Positions 44,378 through 52,410 are shown, counted from the first letter of the stretch. The stretch: DNA of 64,000 nt from CAZPBN01 sp964584935 (GCA_964584935.1 CAZPBN010000003.1:1-64000); one strand, 5' to 3'. Made by a program: numbers and translations. The notes: a model not told the origin generated them from the letters alone.

Positions 44378-45115
44378 ATGGAAAAACAGAAACACATTCG
44401 GATTGGAACATCTGGCTGGTATTACCGGCACTGGCTGGGACCTTTTTATCCTAAAAATCTCGCTAAAAAGGACTTTCTCAGTTTTTATTCCCAGAAATTC
44501 TTGACAGCGGAAATCAACAATACATTCTACAAAGTTCCTCAAAAACAAACCCTTCTCAATTGGAAGAACGAAGTTCCGGCTCATTTTATTTTTTCAGCCA
44601 AAGCCAGCCAATATATCACTCATATGAAAAAATTAAAAGATCCTCAGGAACCGGTTGCTCGATTTTTTTCCCAGATTGAGGCTCTCGGAGAAAAACTGGG
44701 TCCTATACTTTTTCAACTTCCTCCTCATTGGAAAATTAATCCTTCTAGACTGGATTTTTTTCTCAAATCCCTCCCCTCTCAATATAAATATGTTTTTGAA
44801 TTCCGTGATCCCAGCTGGTTTCATGAGGACACTTACTCCATTCTAAAGGAACAGGGTGCAGCCTTTTGTATATATGATTTCAACAGACGCCTTTCCCCCA
44901 AAGAAGTCACTGCCGAATTCATTTACATCAGACTTCACGGTCCGGATAGACCTTATCAAGGGCAGTATGATAAAAAAAATCTTTCCGGTTGGGCAGAGTC
45001 TATTTCCGAATGGAAAAAACAAGGAAAGGATGTTTTCTGCTATTTTGATAATGACCAATTGGGATACGCAGCCCAGGACGCCCTGCATCTCAAGCAAATA
45101 CTGGATAAGGAGTGA
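44378..45115 (+). CDS. DUF72 family protein
   Basis: A 245-residue TIM-barrel-like protein of the DUF72/YecE family. Clear family sequence occurs at the N-terminus, IRIGTSGWYYRHWLGPFYP, with AEINNTFYKVP near residue 44, FSAKASQYITHMKKL near 70, LGPILFQLPPHW near 104, FEFRDPSWF near 140 and YIRLHGPDRPYQGQY near 185, ending with the CYFDNDQLGYAAQDA segment. The reaction is unknown; the fold resembles endonuclease IV/xylose isomerase-like barrels, and these genes often sit near DNA-repair genes, as here with polX and ligA. It precedes polX by 3 bp, so the two are co-transcribed. A link to DNA repair is inference from this neighbourhood. Confidence 0.92.
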   Translation: MEKQKHIRIGTSGWYYRHWLGPFYPKNLAKKDFLSFYSQKFLTAEINNTFYKVPQKQTLLNWKNEVPAHFIFSAKASQYITHMKKLKDPQEPVARFFSQIEALGEKLGPILFQLPPHWKINPSRLDFFLKSLPSQYKYVFEFRDPSWFHEDTYSILKEQGAAFCIYDFNRRLSPKEVTAEFIYIRLHGPDRPYQGQYDKKNLSGWAESISEWKKQGKDVFCYFDNDQLGYAAQDALHLKQILDKE

Positions 45116-45118
45116 ACC

Positions 45119-46852
45119 ATGCCCGTTCATAACAGTGATATTTCTGAAATATTCAACAAAATCGCCGACCTCCTGGAAATCAAAGATGCCAATCCTTTCC
45201 GAGTCCGAGCCTACAGAAATGCAGCCCGAACAGTAGAAAGTCTTTCTAAATCTGTGGCAGATATGATCGAACAGGAAAAAGACTTATCTAAATTTCCGGG
45301 AATTGGCAAAGATCTTGCTAATAAGATTGGCACCATAGTAGAGACAGGAACGCTTCCTCTGCTGAAGGAGATGGAAAAAGATGTGCCTCTGGAACTGAGC
45401 CAGATGATGAAAATCCAGGGAATGGGGCCTAAAAAAATAAAAGTGATTTATAAAAAACTGGGAATCAGATCCACTGATGCCCTGCTCCAAGCGGCAAAGA
45501 ATGGAGAAATTCAGAATCTTCCTGGTTTTGGCAAAAAAACAGAGAAAGGAATCATCGAAGAAATTGAACGGATGCAAAAACAGAAAAAGGGAGGAGTGGA
45601 ACGAATGAAGCTGGCAAAAGCTGAGCAGATCGCAGAGCCGTTCTTAGATCACTTGAAGAAAGAAAAGGGGATTAAAGACATCATCATCGCCGGAAGCTAT
45701 CGCAGAAGAAAAGAAACCGTGGGCGACTTGGATATCCTGGCAACCTGCAAAAAAGGATCTCCGGTGATGGACAGGTTTGTCAATTACGAAGATGTGGAAA
45801 AAGTGATTTCTAAAGGAACAACCCGTTCATCCGTATTCCTCCGAAGCGGGCTGCAAGTCGACCTCCGAGTGGTTCCAGAAGTCAGCTATGGAGCTGCTTT
45901 GCATTATTTCACTGGCTCCAAAGAGCATAACATTGCCATCCGCAAAAAAGGAGTCAATAAAAAACTCAAGATCAATGAATACGGTGTTTTTAAAGGGGAA
46001 AAAAGAATTGCCGGGAAAACAGAGATAGAAGTCTACAAACAGGTGAATCTTCCTTACATGGAACCAGAATTACGGGAAAATCGAGGAGAGATTGAGGCAG
46101 CCCAGAAAGACAAACTTCCCCGTTTAATCACTCTTGATGACATTAAAGGAGATTTGCATGTTCATACCAAGTACACAGACGGCCGCTACAGCATAGAAGA
46201 AATGGCTCAAGCAGCCAAAGAGCATCACTATCATTACTTGGCTATCACAGACCACTCCAAGCAGGTGAGAGTGGCGAACGGATTGGATGCCAAAAGGTTG
46301 CGAAAACAGATTGACGAGATTGACCGCGTCAATCAGAAAATCAAGGATATCCAGATTCTGAAATCCATCGAACTGGATATCCTTGAAGACGGATCCCTCG
46401 ACCTCCCGGATGAAATTCTTAAAGAACTGGATCTGGTTCTTTGTTCTATCCATTCAAAATTCAATCTGACCCAAGAGAAACAAACCAAACGGATTATCAA
46501 AGCTATGGATAATCCCTATTTCAATATTCTGTGTCATCCCAGCGGCAGATTGATAAATGAAAGAAAACCCTATGAACTCAATATGGAAAAAGTGATGAAG
46601 GCAGCCAAAGAAAGGGGCTGTTACCTGGAGCTCAACTCCCACCCTGACAGACTGGATCTTCATGATGTTCACTGTAAAATGGCTAAAGAGATGGGGATAA
46701 AATTAGCCATTACCACAGACGCTCACAGCATCAATGATCTGAATTTAATCAAATTTGGTGTTGGGCAGGCAAGGAGAGGCTGGCTGGAACCTGAAGTCGT
46801 TCTGAATACAAAAAACTGGAAAGAACTCAAGAAATTTTTAAAAAGAAAATAA
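45119..46852 (+). CDS. polX: DNA polymerase/3'-5' exonuclease PolX
   Basis: A 577-residue family X polymerase with a C-terminal PHP domain. The helix-hairpin-helix N-terminal domain (about 1-140) has KFPGIGKDLANKIG and MGPKKIKVIYKKLG. The nucleotidyltransferase core has GSYRRRKETVGDLDILA near residue 190 (first catalytic Asp pair) and LQVDLRVVP for the third Asp. The PHP domain (about 340-577) starts DLHVHTKYTDGRYS and has the metal motifs ITDHSKQ, CHPSGR and TTDAHSIND. It fills short gaps in base-excision repair and can edit 3' ends with the PHP nuclease. AAGGAG before ATG 45119. It is followed 18 bp later by ligA, so gap filling and sealing are co-expressed. Confidence 0.95.
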   Translation: MPVHNSDISEIFNKIADLLEIKDANPFRVRAYRNAARTVESLSKSVADMIEQEKDLSKFPGIGKDLANKIGTIVETGTLPLLKEMEKDVPLELSQMMKIQGMGPKKIKVIYKKLGIRSTDALLQAAKNGEIQNLPGFGKKTEKGIIEEIERMQKQKKGGVERMKLAKAEQIAEPFLDHLKKEKGIKDIIIAGSYRRRKETVGDLDILATCKKGSPVMDRFVNYEDVEKVISKGTTRSSVFLRSGLQVDLRVVPEVSYGAALHYFTGSKEHNIAIRKKGVNKKLKINEYGVFKGEKRIAGKTEIEVYKQVNLPYMEPELRENRGEIEAAQKDKLPRLITLDDIKGDLHVHTKYTDGRYSIEEMAQAAKEHHYHYLAITDHSKQVRVANGLDAKRLRKQIDEIDRVNQKIKDIQILKSIELDILEDGSLDLPDEILKELDLVLCSIHSKFNLTQEKQTKRIIKAMDNPYFNILCHPSGRLINERKPYELNMEKVMKAAKERGCYLELNSHPDRLDLHDVHCKMAKEMGIKLAITTDAHSINDLNLIKFGVGQARRGWLEPEVVLNTKNWKELKKFLKRK

Positions 46853-46870
46853 AAAAATAGGGAGAATACA

Positions 46871-48934
46871 ATGGATTTCAAAAAAAATCCTAAGACTGAT
46901 TTTAAAGATATCAAAAATATGACCAAGATAGAGGCTAAAGAAGAAGTGGAAGCACTTCGAGAGGGAATCGAATATCATAATTATTATTATTATGTGAAAA
47001 ATAATCCCCAAATATCAGATGAACTGTACGACCGATTGTTCCGGCGTCTTCAAGACCTGGAGAATGCCTTTCCAGAGCTTCAGTCAGATATTTCTCCCAC
47101 CCAGAGAGTTGGGGCGGAACCTTTGGATAAACTCAAAAAAATCAATCACACCACTTCCATGCTCAGCCTCAATGCGGCCTTGAATGAAAAAGAAGCCAGA
47201 GAATTCAATAACTTCATCCGAAGAAATGTGGATAAAACCGATATCCAGTATGTGGTGGAGCCTAAATTTGACGGATTTTCCGTAGAGGTGGTATACAGGG
47301 ATGGAATATTTCAGTATGGGGCAACCCGGGGAGACGGGGAAGTGGGAGAAGATATTTCTGAAAATTTAAAAACCATCCGTTCCCTTCCCATGCGAATGCG
47401 GAAACAAAACGGAAACAATCTTCCCTCTTTTCTGGCTGTGCGGGCAGAAGTCTTTATGCCGAAAAAGGAATTCCAAAAGCTGAATAAAAAAAGGATTGAA
47501 CAAGGAGATGTTCCCTTTTCCAATCCCAGAAACGCCTCAGCTGGTATAATGAGACAGCTGGATTCCAAAAAGGTCGCTGACAAACCGCTGGATATCTTTT
47601 TCTATGAAATATTGAGCATTGAGGGAGCAGAATTTAGTTCCCACTGGAAAGAGCTGAAGCAGTTATCGGCATGGGGGCTCAAAACAGATGTCCATAACAC
47701 TCTGTGTTCTTCCTTTGACGAAGTTGTCCAATACTACAACAATCTTTTACCGAAAAGGGACGAACTGGAATATGAAATTGACGGGATTGTGATCAAACTG
47801 GATGACCTTCGCTTGAGGTCAGAGCTGGGCACTCGCCAGCGGAGTCCTCGTTGGGCTATTGCCTGGAAGTTTCCTGCAAAGAAAGAAGTCACTATCATGG
47901 AGGATATTGTGGTTCAGGTGGGACGAACTGGAATGTTGACTCCAGTGGCTTTACTTCAGCCCGTGGATGTAGGTGGAGTCACCGTCAGCCGGGCTACTCT
48001 TCATAATGAAGATGAAGTTCTTAGGAAAGATGTCCGGCCTGGTGATAAAGTCAGGATTGCCCGGGCAGGTGATGTCATTCCAGAGGTGGTGGAAAGAGTT
48101 GAAATCAAAGACAAAAAGAGGGGAAAAAAGTTTTCCATGCCAAAAAAATGCCCGGTTTGCAACTCAGAAATTCTCAAAGAAGGGGCTTATTATTTTTGCT
48201 CAGCAGGCCTTTCCTGCCAGGCTCAACTCATTGGTCATATCATCCATTATTCTTCCCGCGAAGCCCTCAATATCGAAGGCTTGGGCGAAAAAATTGTCAT
48301 ACAACTGGTGAAAAGAGGAATGATCCAGGATATCGCAGATCTCTATCATCTTTCAAAAGAGGAATTACTCAAACTGGAAGGATTTGCTCAAAAATCAGCC
48401 CAAAATTTGTATGATGCGATTCAAGCCACAAAAAATATCCGATTGGACAGATTTCTGTATGCACTTGGTATTCGTCATGTTGGCCAGCATGTCGCCCGTG
48501 TTCTGAGCAGGGAATATCAAAGACTGAATAAAATTCGGGATGCCAAAAAAGAGGAACTGGAACAAATCAATGAAATTGGGCCTGAAATTGCTCAGAGTGT
48601 GGTCCATTTCTTCAAACAGGAAGAAAATAAGAAAGTACTGGAAAAACTTCAAAAAGCAGGAATCAATGTGGAAGAAGCCTCTGCTCCTAAAAAGAAACCG
48701 TTTTTAGAGGGGAAATCCTTTGTTTTCACCGGTGAACTTGAAAATTATAGCCGTGATGAAGCTAAATCCATTGTGGAAGAGCTGGGAGGAAGGGCAACCT
48801 CCAGCATAAGCGGAAGCACTGATTTTGTGGTTGTGGGGAATCATCCGGGAAGTAAACTTCAGAAAGCAAGAGAACACAACACCCGTATACTGGATGAAAA
48901 CGAATTTAGGAAATTGATTAAAAACAATCAATAA
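46871..48934 (+). CDS. ligA: NAD+-dependent DNA ligase
   Basis: A 687-residue ligase. Domain Ia (about 20-80) has HNYYYYVKNNPQISDELYD for NAD+ binding. The adenylation domain has YVVEPKFDGFSVEV near residue 130, whose Lys is adenylated, then GATRGDGEVGED, and RSPRWAIAWKFPAKKE. The OB domain has VGRTGMLTPVALLQPV. A four-Cys zinc finger (CPVCNS ... CSAGLSCQAQ, about 425-450) leads to the HhH region (EGLGEKIVIQLVK; IRHVGQHVA) and a C-terminal BRCT domain (about 610-687) with KSFVFTGELENYSRDEAK. It seals nicks in replication and repair. It forms an operon with DUF72 and polX. Confidence 0.97.
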   Translation: MDFKKNPKTDFKDIKNMTKIEAKEEVEALREGIEYHNYYYYVKNNPQISDELYDRLFRRLQDLENAFPELQSDISPTQRVGAEPLDKLKKINHTTSMLSLNAALNEKEAREFNNFIRRNVDKTDIQYVVEPKFDGFSVEVVYRDGIFQYGATRGDGEVGEDISENLKTIRSLPMRMRKQNGNNLPSFLAVRAEVFMPKKEFQKLNKKRIEQGDVPFSNPRNASAGIMRQLDSKKVADKPLDIFFYEILSIEGAEFSSHWKELKQLSAWGLKTDVHNTLCSSFDEVVQYYNNLLPKRDELEYEIDGIVIKLDDLRLRSELGTRQRSPRWAIAWKFPAKKEVTIMEDIVVQVGRTGMLTPVALLQPVDVGGVTVSRATLHNEDEVLRKDVRPGDKVRIARAGDVIPEVVERVEIKDKKRGKKFSMPKKCPVCNSEILKEGAYYFCSAGLSCQAQLIGHIIHYSSREALNIEGLGEKIVIQLVKRGMIQDIADLYHLSKEELLKLEGFAQKSAQNLYDAIQATKNIRLDRFLYALGIRHVGQHVARVLSREYQRLNKIRDAKKEELEQINEIGPEIAQSVVHFFKQEENKKVLEKLQKAGINVEEASAPKKKPFLEGKSFVFTGELENYSRDEAKSIVEELGGRATSSISGSTDFVVVGNHPGSKLQKAREHNTRILDENEFRKLIKNNQ

Positions 48935-48960
48935 ACAATGAACATTTTCCGTCTTCTTAA

Positions 48961-49089
48961 TTGAATATCAAAGGTGACGGAAAAGACTTCAAACAATTCT
49001 GGGAGGAAGAAGGAAAAGCAAGATACCAGGAGTATATCCGGAACAAGAAAAAAGAAAAAGAAGAAGAAAAAAAACCAGAGCAGAAATAG
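48961..49089 (+). pseudogene. Possible C-terminal remnant of a gene (charged tail)
   Basis: A 42-codon open frame with no ATG, directly after an in-frame stop, translates to a piece beginning NIKGDGKDFKQFWEEEGKAR and ending in a Lys/Glu-rich tail. Composition and lack of a start suggest the 3' end of a lost gene rather than a functional small protein. Family not recognised. Confidence 0.35.
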
Positions 49090-49102
49090 CTGAAACCAGG
49101 CG

Positions 49103-49177
49103 AGAGGGCGTTTCCTTAGGCTTCTTTTTGAGTTCCTAAAAAATCCTAAAAAGAGATTCCTAAAGGGAATGCCCTTT
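49103..49177 (+). terminator. Long two-part hairpin after ligA (terminator or structured RNA)
   Basis: AGAGGGCGTTTCCTTAGG pairs imperfectly with CCTAAAGGGAATGCCCTTT, and a second, inner stem forms from CTTTTT and AAAAAG. The fold spans about 75 bases and is followed by a T-rich run. It may terminate the DUF72-polX-ligA transcript; its size and inner stem also allow a small structured RNA or the remnant of a small inverted-repeat element. Confidence 0.5.
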
Positions 49178-49454
49178 CATTATATTTTATTAAAAAAACC
49201 TTTTTTCTATTCTAATTATTCCAGAAAAAAAGTGGAATTAATTTTTTGTGGTTTTTATCTGATTTATCTCTCGGTAATGATTTTTTAACAAGAATCCTGA
49301 GTTTACAAAAGTGTTAAATTATTTGCATAATGAATAAATATATGTTATCGTAAGGCAAATAGCATTTAGATATTTTTTCTGAAAATGAGTGAGCTTAAAT
49401 TCTATTTTCATTAAGAGTATTTAAATTAGAGTATTATTTAAGGAGTAAAATAGA

Positions 49455-49709
49455 ATGAAAGGCAAGAAGCTTTATGTAGGAAATTTGGACTATTCAGTCA
49501 AAGAGGCTGATATAAAGGAACTATTCTCTCAGTTCGGCGAAATTAATGATGCAGTCATTATAAAAGACAAATACACGGATCGCTCCAAAGGATTTGGTTT
49601 CATTGAATTTTCTAAACCAGAAGAAGCACAAAAAGCAGAATCAGAACTCAACGGAAAAGAATATCATGGCCGCACTTTGAAAGTAAATGAAGCCCGAGAA
49701 CGACTGTAA
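49455..49709 (+). CDS. RRM-domain RNA-binding protein
   Basis: An 84-residue protein consisting of one RNA recognition motif. RNP2 is KLYVGNL (5-11) and RNP1 is KGFGFIEF (about 45-52), with the usual beta-alpha-beta spacing, and there is a short basic tail. These small bacterial RRM proteins (cyanobacterial Rbp-like) bind single-stranded RNA and are often cold- or stress-induced. AAGGAG sits 9 bases before the ATG. The roughly 270-bp AT-rich region upstream could be a long regulatory leader. It is a single-gene unit; a functional link with neighbouring slyD is not evident. Confidence 0.93.
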   Translation: MKGKKLYVGNLDYSVKEADIKELFSQFGEINDAVIIKDKYTDRSKGFGFIEFSKPEEAQKAESELNGKEYHGRTLKVNEARERL

Positions 49710-49937
49710 AGAAATAATAGCCATAACAATCACTACAATAAATACTAATATTTCTTAATTACAAAATCAGAAGATCCCCAATCAATTTATTTCATTAACA
49801 AAATGAACAATAGATAAGATATGGGGATATTCAGTAGACATTCACTAATACCACTATTTTTAGCTGCCTTATATAACAAAAATGATTAAAAAAATGAAGT
49901 GAATCCTATATGAAAGGTAGTAAAAAGGAGGGAAACA

Positions 49938-50363
49938 ATGATTGTATCTAAAGGTAGACAAGTCAAAGTTCAGTATGAAGGACGCTTAGAAACCGGCAAA
50001 ATCATTGACAAGACAAAAGAAGGACAGCCATTTGAATTCACTGTTGGCAATGGACAAGTTATTCCGGCTTTTGAAAAATCGGTAGAAGGTATGGAAATTG
50101 GAGAAAAAAAGGAATTTAAAATAGAACCTGAAAACGCCTATGGAGCCAGAAAAGAAGACCTTGTTAGAGAGGTGCCTCGCTCTAAAGTGCCAGAAAACAT
50201 AACACCTGAGGAAGGGAGAGTCTTAAAAGCATTGGATTCTTCAGGTCAATCAATGCTGGTTAAAATTACAAATGTGACTGATGAAAGTGTCAAGATTGAT
50301 TTTAACCATCCCTTAGCAGGTGAGAAATTAATATTTGAGGTAAAGATCGTAGATATAAAATAG
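49938..50363 (+). CDS. slyD: FKBP-type peptidyl-prolyl isomerase, SlyD-like
   Basis: A 141-residue protein with a split FKBP domain and an inserted IF chaperone domain (about 70-120). FKBP sequence: VKVQYEGRLETGKIIDKT near residue 10 and FTVGNGQVIPAFEKSVEGM near 35; the insert starts near GARKEDLVREVPRSKVP, and the chain returns with VKIDFNHPLAGEKLIFEVKI. The His/Cys-rich metal-binding tail of E. coli SlyD is absent, so it corresponds to the short FkpA/SlyD-like form. It should catalyse proline isomerisation and hold unfolded proteins in the cytoplasm. No signal peptide. AAGGAGGG precedes the ATG. Confidence 0.92.
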   Translation: MIVSKGRQVKVQYEGRLETGKIIDKTKEGQPFEFTVGNGQVIPAFEKSVEGMEIGEKKEFKIEPENAYGARKEDLVREVPRSKVPENITPEEGRVLKALDSSGQSMLVKITNVTDESVKIDFNHPLAGEKLIFEVKIVDIK

Positions 50364-50449
50364 CCTCTTTCTACTATATACTATATGCCTTGTCTAGCAT
50401 ACCTTACTGAAATTGAATAAGTTAACTTAAATAATCCAATGTTATTTGG

Positions 50450-50467
50450 TTCCAGAACACATTCTGG
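50450..50467. repeat. Short inverted repeat
   Basis: TCCAGAA-CACA-TTCTGGA, a 7-bp perfect stem with a 4-base loop and no following T run, about 90 bp after slyD. It could be an attenuator stem or protein-binding site; too short to be sure. Confidence 0.4.
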
Positions 50468-50615
50468 AGGGCCCCAAAATAGCTTCTAACTAAATAGAAG
50501 ATATACATACTATGAGAATGCAATATGTTTTTATGCGTCAATAGATTGAATAAACTAGCCTGATTTAATACTCTTTACCTCTCATAAAATAACCACTATG
50601 GGAGAGAATATGGTA

Positions 50616-50644
50616 TTGACAATAAGAGGTATAATTATGATAAT
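50616..50644 (+). promoter_or_regulatory. Sigma-70-type promoter within the vapB start region
   Basis: TTGACA (50616-50621) and GATAAT (50639-50644) are 17 bp apart. The predicted start, about 50651, coincides with the ATG at 50649, so this transcript would be leaderless with a VapB starting MRQNQVTKI. An AGAGGT at 50625-50630 supports the alternative ATG 50637 if transcription begins further upstream. Confidence 0.45.
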
Positions 50645-50924
50645 AAAAATGAGGCAGAATCAAGTGACTAAAATCAATATCTCGATTCCCCAAGAAATAT
50701 TGGATGAGATCGATAGAGTGAGTAAAAAGGAGAATAAATCCCGCTCTGAACTACTGCGGATGGCATTCAAAATCTATCTTGATGTCCTAAAAGAGGAACA
50801 TAGAGAGAAAAAGAAGCAGAAAAGTATAGAAAAGGCCATTCAGATCCAGGAAGAAATCCGTGATGAGATCGGAAATATCGACCTCATCCAAGAATTGAGA
50901 AAATGGAGAGATGAACGCAAATGA
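50637..50924 (+). CDS. VapB-like ribbon-helix-helix antitoxin
   Basis: A protein of about 95 residues. The N-terminal ribbon-helix-helix domain (TKINISIPQEILDEIDRVSK, then SRSELLRMAFKIYLDVL) binds operator DNA as a dimer. The charged C-terminal half (about 50-95, ending IQELRKWRDERK) is the toxin-binding tail. It overlaps the PIN-domain toxin gene by 4 bp (ATGA), the usual type II toxin-antitoxin arrangement. The start is uncertain: ATG 50637 has an AGAGGT; ATG 50649 fits the promoter and the natural domain start; ATG 50598 gives an unlikely longer N-terminus. Antitoxin function is inferred from domain and pairing. Confidence 0.85.
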   Translation: MIIKMRQNQVTKINISIPQEILDEIDRVSKKENKSRSELLRMAFKIYLDVLKEEHREKKKQKSIEKAIQIQEEIRDEIGNIDLIQELRKWRDERK

Positions 50925-51370
50925 ATGCTGCCTGCAGGAGAAATTATGTCATTGATGCTTCTGTTATCCTGAAGTGGTTTTCTCAAGCTGATGAAAACAA
51001 TCTTGACAAAGCTCTTCAACTTCGGAAAGAATTCAGGGAACGAAACATAAATTTATATGCGCCGGAACTTTTAATATACGAAATTGCCAATGTCTTAAGA
51101 TACAAAAAAGTCCTGAGTGAAGACATCATTCATAAGGCCATTTCAAGTATCTATGACATGGATATTTTACTGCCTGTTAATCTTGCTGTCATGACCCGTG
51201 CTGTAACCATTGCTCCGCAGTATCATATCACTGTTTATGATTCATCTTATCTAAGTTTTGCCCAGAATGTGGGATGCCATTTGATCACGGCTGATAAAAA
51301 GCTTTACCAGAAGATCAAGGGATTTCCAGGATTAGTCTTCATAAGCGATTATGCCCCAGAAAGAAAATAA
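50921..51370 (+). CDS. VapC-like PIN-domain ribonuclease toxin
   Basis: A 149-residue PIN domain with its acidic quartet in place: Asp12 in YVIDASVILKWF, Glu54 in PELLIYEIANVL, Asp107 in TVYDSSYLSFA and Asp125 in LITADKKLY. VapC toxins cut specific tRNAs or rRNA using Mg2+ held by these residues and are blocked by the cognate antitoxin. It overlaps the RHH antitoxin by 4 bp. All catalytic positions are intact, so the module is probably functional. It borders a zone of decayed genes and mobile remnants, fitting an acquired accessory module. Confidence 0.9.
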   Translation: MNAACRRNYVIDASVILKWFSQADENNLDKALQLRKEFRERNINLYAPELLIYEIANVLRYKKVLSEDIIHKAISSIYDMDILLPVNLAVMTRAVTIAPQYHITVYDSSYLSFAQNVGCHLITADKKLYQKIKGFPGLVFISDYAPERK

Positions 51371-51452
51371 AAGATACTTTTAGTAAAGATGACAATATCA
51401 TAAGAATAAAGAATAGACTTCGACATTAACGTTAATAAAACAAGTCCGGCTT

Positions 51453-51660
51453 TTATAGAGATGGCACTTGTTCCTCAGCTGCCATATGAAGCTGGATTTG
51501 TGCAGGAGGAAGACGTTCTGCCTTAAAGGTCAGTTTAAGGTGATCGATGATTCTATCAATGACTCTGTGATCTTTGATAAAGGAGATGATTTTCCTGTCT
51601 GCGTGAAGAGGACAGGCCGGATCATATACTTTCCCACCTGTGCTGTCTCTTTTTTGCTCT
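51453..51660 (-). mobile_element. Transposase C-terminal remnant (IS91/IS801-like)
   Basis: The minus strand reads GKVYDPACPLHADRKIISF and continues IKDHRVIDRIIDHLKLTF before a stop at 51453. This matches the tail of IS91/IS801-type transposases, where a KVYEVDPLxCPxCGG-MxIISFIxDHxVI pattern is usual. The zinc Cys pair is damaged and the part upstream continues only in a shifted frame (AKKRQHRWES), so it is a frameshifted remnant. No terminal sequences or intact ORF are present. Confidence 0.65.
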
Positions 51661-51694
51661 CAGTTCTTAATTTGCTGTGTACGTTAAATCCAGT

Positions 51695-51826
51695 ATGAAT
51701 TTTATCAACTTGTCTACGGCTTTGGCTCCTCTGAGAGCAAGGGAAATCGGCATTCGTAAGGTTCTCGGCGCTTCATTGAGGAATATCTTCACTCTCTTTC
51801 TTAAGGAGTTTTCTCGATTGATTTAA
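51695..51826 (+). pseudogene. FtsX/MacB-type ABC permease fragment
   Basis: A 43-codon frame translates to FINLSTALAPLRAREIGIRK followed by VLGASLRNIFTLFLKEFSRL. The pattern FxNLSTA-x3-RA-EIGIRKVxGAS-xNI-x5-KEF is the hallmark cytoplasmic loop and following helix of FtsX/MacB permeases, which are about 400-800 residues long. Only this piece remains, with no upstream membrane helices or periplasmic domain and a stop directly after. Confidence 0.8.
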
Positions 51827-51872
51827 TATAAGAGACGTATCAAATTAAAAAAAAGTTCCCCTTCCTTTTTAT

Positions 51873-51918
51873 TCACTCATACCGCAGGGAATCCAAAGGG
51901 TTAGCAGTGGCAGCTTCA
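51873..51918 (-). pseudogene. C-terminal tail of an FtsX/MacB permease, inverted
   Basis: The minus strand encodes IEAATANPLDSLRYE followed by a stop. A-x-ANPVDSLRYE is the typical C-terminus of MacB/FtsX permeases. It lies 46 bp from the plus-strand loop fragment of the same family but in the opposite orientation, and begins at the stop codon of the RelE-type toxin gene. Confidence 0.75.
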
Positions 51919-52164
51919 ATAAGCTTCTTTTCTGTGTTTGATCCGATAAACGAAGACTTCCTTTTTTTTGTCATTGATTCTATATATGATCCGATAGTTT
52001 CCTGACCGGATGCGATATCCTTGTTCTGCTGTGAGCTTAAGGCAACCATGAGGCCTAGGATTTTCTTTAAGGGAAGTGATCTTCCTAACAAGAATATCGA
52101 ATGTTTTTCCTCTAAGTTTATCTAGGTCTTTTTGTGCCTGGGGTAGAAGGAGTATTTTATACAC
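51916..52164 (-). CDS. RelE/ParE family toxin
   Basis: An 82-residue toxin of the RelE/ParE fold. Sequence MYKILLLPQAQKDLDKLRGK, then PHGCLKLTAEQGYRIRSGNYRIIYRI and the C-terminal VFVYRIKHRKEAY, which supplies the basic and Tyr residues used for ribosome-bound mRNA cleavage in RelE. It overlaps the upstream antitoxin gene by 8 bp. The gene's stop codon coincides with the start of an inverted permease-tail remnant, so the module lies exactly at an old breakpoint. Function as a translation-blocking toxin is inferred; ParE-type gyrase poisons share the fold. Confidence 0.88.
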   Translation of the reverse strand: MYKILLLPQAQKDLDKLRGKTFDILVRKITSLKENPRPHGCLKLTAEQGYRIRSGNYRIIYRINDKKKEVFVYRIKHRKEAY

Positions 52165-52384
52165 GCCTTTTTCTTAGATAATCTTCGATAGGAATGGCTT
52201 CTTTTTCTAAAGAGCGCAGGGTTTTTAAATCCAATAAATCTTCTTTCAGTTCCTCTCTCTCGAGCCGCTCTTCAAGGGCTTTTTCTACAAAAAAGCCGTA
52301 CTTGATCCCTTGTTCTTTACAGAACTTTTTTACCTTATTTACGGTTTTGTCATTAACCTTAACAGCAAATGTTGTTTTAGACAT
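52157..52384 (-). CDS. Antitoxin of the RelE-type toxin
   Basis: A 75-residue protein, MSKTTFAVKVNDKTVNKVKK, with a probable RHH-like or helical N-terminal domain and a Leu/Glu/Lys-rich toxin-wrapping C-terminus (EERLEREELKEDLLDLKTL, then DYLRKRRV). Directly precedes and overlaps the toxin gene by 8 bp, the standard antitoxin-first order. No strong family name can be given. Two direct copies of AAATAATAA (52411-52419 and 52427-52435) lie just upstream and may be the operator for autoregulation. Confidence 0.82.
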   Translation of the reverse strand: MSKTTFAVKVNDKTVNKVKKFCKEQGIKYGFFVEKALEERLEREELKEDLLDLKTLRSLEKEAIPIEDYLRKRRV

Positions 52385-52410
52385 GTCAGTAAAAGATTAA
52401 CACAAAACCG

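Larger units (their letters stand above)
48935..49454. other. Intergenic region of about 520 bp with a gene tail and a long hairpin
   Basis: Contains a short charged open frame (48961-49089) that looks like a protein tail without a start, then a long imperfect hairpin (49103-49177), then about 270 bp of very AT-rich DNA upstream of the RRM gene, which may be a long 5' leader. No full gene is visible. Confidence 0.55.
51371..51915. other. Zone of gene remnants between two toxin-antitoxin modules
   Basis: About 545 bp without an intact gene. It holds a 12-bp palindrome ATTAACGTTAAT (51425-51436), a minus-strand transposase tail (51453-51660), a plus-strand FtsX/MacB permease piece (51695-51826) and a minus-strand piece of the C-terminus of the same kind of protein (51873-51918), described separately. 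Confidence 0.7.

Noticed and set aside
51468..51698. Plus-strand frame of 76 codons in the remnant zone
   Set aside because: The opposite strand reads much better as a transposase tail; the plus-strand product is an antisense shadow.
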